Source: Paracoccus salipaludis
GTDB taxonomy: Bacteria > Pseudomonadota > Alphaproteobacteria > Rhodobacterales > Rhodobacteraceae
Reading direction: 5' to 3'
DNA: 64,000 nucleotides
Assembly: GCF_002287065.1 (NCBI RefSeq)
Contig: NZ_NSJZ01000003.1
Location: 186,001-250,000, forward strand
Both the position numbers and the translations under genes were made by a program. The notes under the pieces were generated by a model. The model made no database searches and was not told the origin of the DNA. It was given only the letters and a program-made list of their open reading frames with translations. Shown here in pieces: positions 63,046 to 64,000 of this stretch (position 1 is the stretch's first letter; every line of letters starts with the position of its first letter).

Positions 63046-63374
63046 CTCATGTCCTTGGTCGCCGTCCCTCGTATCGGGACGCGCGGAAGGCCCCGGCGGA
63101 AGGCCGGCAGCAAACGAGGGGTCGCGGGTCAGATACGAAACCCGCCGGCAACCCTGCGTGACATGGGGAACCAGTCTGAGGCGTCGGCCCTGGCAGGAAG
63201 AAAGGCCCTGCGGCTGCTCACGCGGCAGCGGGTGACGACAAGGGCAAGATGGACGTTTTTCCCGCAAAGTCAAGGGAGGCCCCGCAGGGCGAACGCCACG
63301 CAAGGCCCTGCGGGCTTGCCGGCCCCGCAAGAACCCGTTAGGCCCGGCGGCTTTCCGCAGCAGGACGCCCCGCC
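63046..63374. other. 329-bp noncoding region between divergent rhlE and Hsp70 genes
   Basis: It holds the promoters of both divergent genes, the structured rhlE leader (63066-63138) and a separate 10-bp hairpin CCCGCAGGGC/GCCCTGCGGG (63281-63314, 14-nt loop). The string AAGGCCCTGCGG occurs twice. There is no credible ORF. Confidence 0.5.
63066..63138 (-). promoter_or_regulatory. Putative switching leader of rhlE
   Basis: On the minus strand the segment GATACGAGGG (63075-63066), just before the ribosome-binding site, can pair with TCGTATC (63138-63132) or with CCCTCGT (63120-63114), but not both because the shared ACGA is used each time. This is the logic of a two-state RNA leader. It assumes transcription starts upstream of 63138, which I could not confirm. 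Confidence 0.4.
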
Positions 63375-64000
63375 ATGCCTTCCGACATCCTCGCCATCGA
63401 CTTCGGCACGTCGAACTCTGCCGCGGCCGTGCTGGACGGCGGCCGCGCGCGCCGCATTCCTGTCGAGGCCGGGGCGGACACCTTGCCGACCGCCGTCTTC
63501 TTCCCCGCACGAGGCGGCGCCATGCGGATCGGCGAGGCGGCGGGCGAGGCGCTGATCGGCGGCGAGGAAGGCCGCTACATGCGGGCGCTGAAAACTGCGC
63601 TGGGCACGCCCCTGCTGCACGAGACGCAGCTTGTCGGGGGAAGGCGCCGGACCCTTGCGCAGATCATCACCGCCTTTCTGACGACGCTGCGCGAGCGGGC
63701 CGAGGCCGCGACCGGCCGCCGCCATGCCCGCGCGCTGTCCGGCCGCCCGGTCCACTTCCACCCGGACCCCGCGCGCGATGCCCGGGCCGAGGCCGACCTG
63801 CGCGACTGCTACCTGGCCGCCGGCTTCGAGGAGGTGCGCTTCCTGCCCGAACCCGAGGCCGCCGTGCTGGCCTGCCATCACCTCGGCGCGGCGGGCACGA
63901 CCGGGCTGGTCGTGGACATCGGTGGCGGCACGTCGGACTTCTCGGTCTTCCGCGCCGAAGGGGGCAGGGTGCGCATCCTCGCCAGCCACGGCATCCGGCT
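63375..64000 (+). CDS. Hsp70-family (YegD-like) protein, 3' end beyond window
   Basis: The first 208 codons of an actin-fold ATPase: DILAIDFGTSNSAAAVLDGG is phosphate-1, and VVDIGGGTSDFSVF is phosphate-2. Spacing and the missing DnaK substrate-domain context point to the YegD-like branch rather than DnaK itself. The gene runs off the window end. The ATG at 63375 follows a GC-rich leader without a clear Shine-Dalgarno. Confidence 0.88.
   Translation, partial: MPSDILAIDFGTSNSAAAVLDGGRARRIPVEAGADTLPTAVFFPARGGAMRIGEAAGEALIGGEEGRYMRALKTALGTPLLHETQLVGGRRRTLAQIITAFLTTLRERAEAATGRRHARALSGRPVHFHPDPARDARAEADLRDCYLAAGFEEVRFLPEPEAAVLACHHLGAAGTTGLVVDIGGGTSDFSVFRAEGGRVRILASHGIR

Overview
The window is ordinary chromosome of a high-GC alphaproteobacterium of the Rhodobacteraceae/Paracoccaceae, most likely Paracoccus or a close relative. 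This is inferred from conserved Rhodobacterales neighbourhoods (DUF177-rpmF-plsX-fabH, a ccm cluster carrying a gene-transfer-agent lysis pair), an OlsB ornithine-lipid acyltransferase, a one-chain indolepyruvate oxidoreductase and translationally coupled (ATGA/GTGA) genes. Coding density is very high. There is no rRNA, CRISPR array, insertion sequence or integrase; the only tRNA is tRNA-Leu(GAG).

Layout. 0-8.6 kb: lipoprotein export (lolC, lolD), gamma-glutamylcyclotransferase, parE, a glutathione transferase, RNase D and hisF-hisE. 8.7-11.2 kb: a decayed cytochrome-oxidase locus, with a 5'-truncated subunit I-III fusion, a CopD-like gene and a frameshifted ctaG, lying where ihfA usually follows fabH. 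11.2-16.2 kb: fatty-acid/phospholipid initiation (fabH, plsX) with rpmF and DUF177, then a BamE-like lipoprotein, msrB and olsB. 16.3-25.9 kb: tgt, a TRIC-type channel, rnhA, a second GST, ispH, gmk, gamma-carbonic anhydrase, a soluble PhoR-like kinase, purL, a candidate small RNA and a LysR regulator. 26-29.5 kb: the large indolepyruvate ferredoxin oxidoreductase, divergent from the LysR gene.

29.6-34.8 kb: murI, then the cytochrome c maturation genes ccmE, ccmF and ccmH, interrupted between ccmE and ccmF by a GH108 endolysin and a GTA-type holin. A perfect CtrA-type box precedes the endolysin and a terminator hairpin sits at the ccmF start, so the lysis pair looks like its own transcription unit. 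34.7-43.3 kb: NUDIX hydrolase, DUF983, eno, an EEP-family hydrolase, selO, obg, proB, and a signal-less cobalamin-binding protein with a DUF71 ATP-binding partner. 43.4-47.3 kb: B12-dependent metH, then tRNA-Leu. 47.4-54.8 kb: a polyamine-type ABC operon with three tandem paralogous binding proteins, two permeases and a trailing hemerythrin gene. 54.8-60.3 kb: a minus-strand run of dacC-like, tmk, holB, tatD, an MBL hydrolase and an AEC transporter. 60.5-64 kb: a small lipoprotein, tdk, an RhlE-type helicase with a structured leader, and the start of an Hsp70-family gene.

The less ordinary signals are the CtrA-boxed GTA lysis module inside the ccm cluster, the oxidase remnant, a candidate small RNA or attenuator between lysR and purL, a five-copy intergenic repeat family, a palindrome filling the promoter spacer of the indolepyruvate oxidoreductase gene, and mutually exclusive pairings in the rhlE leader.
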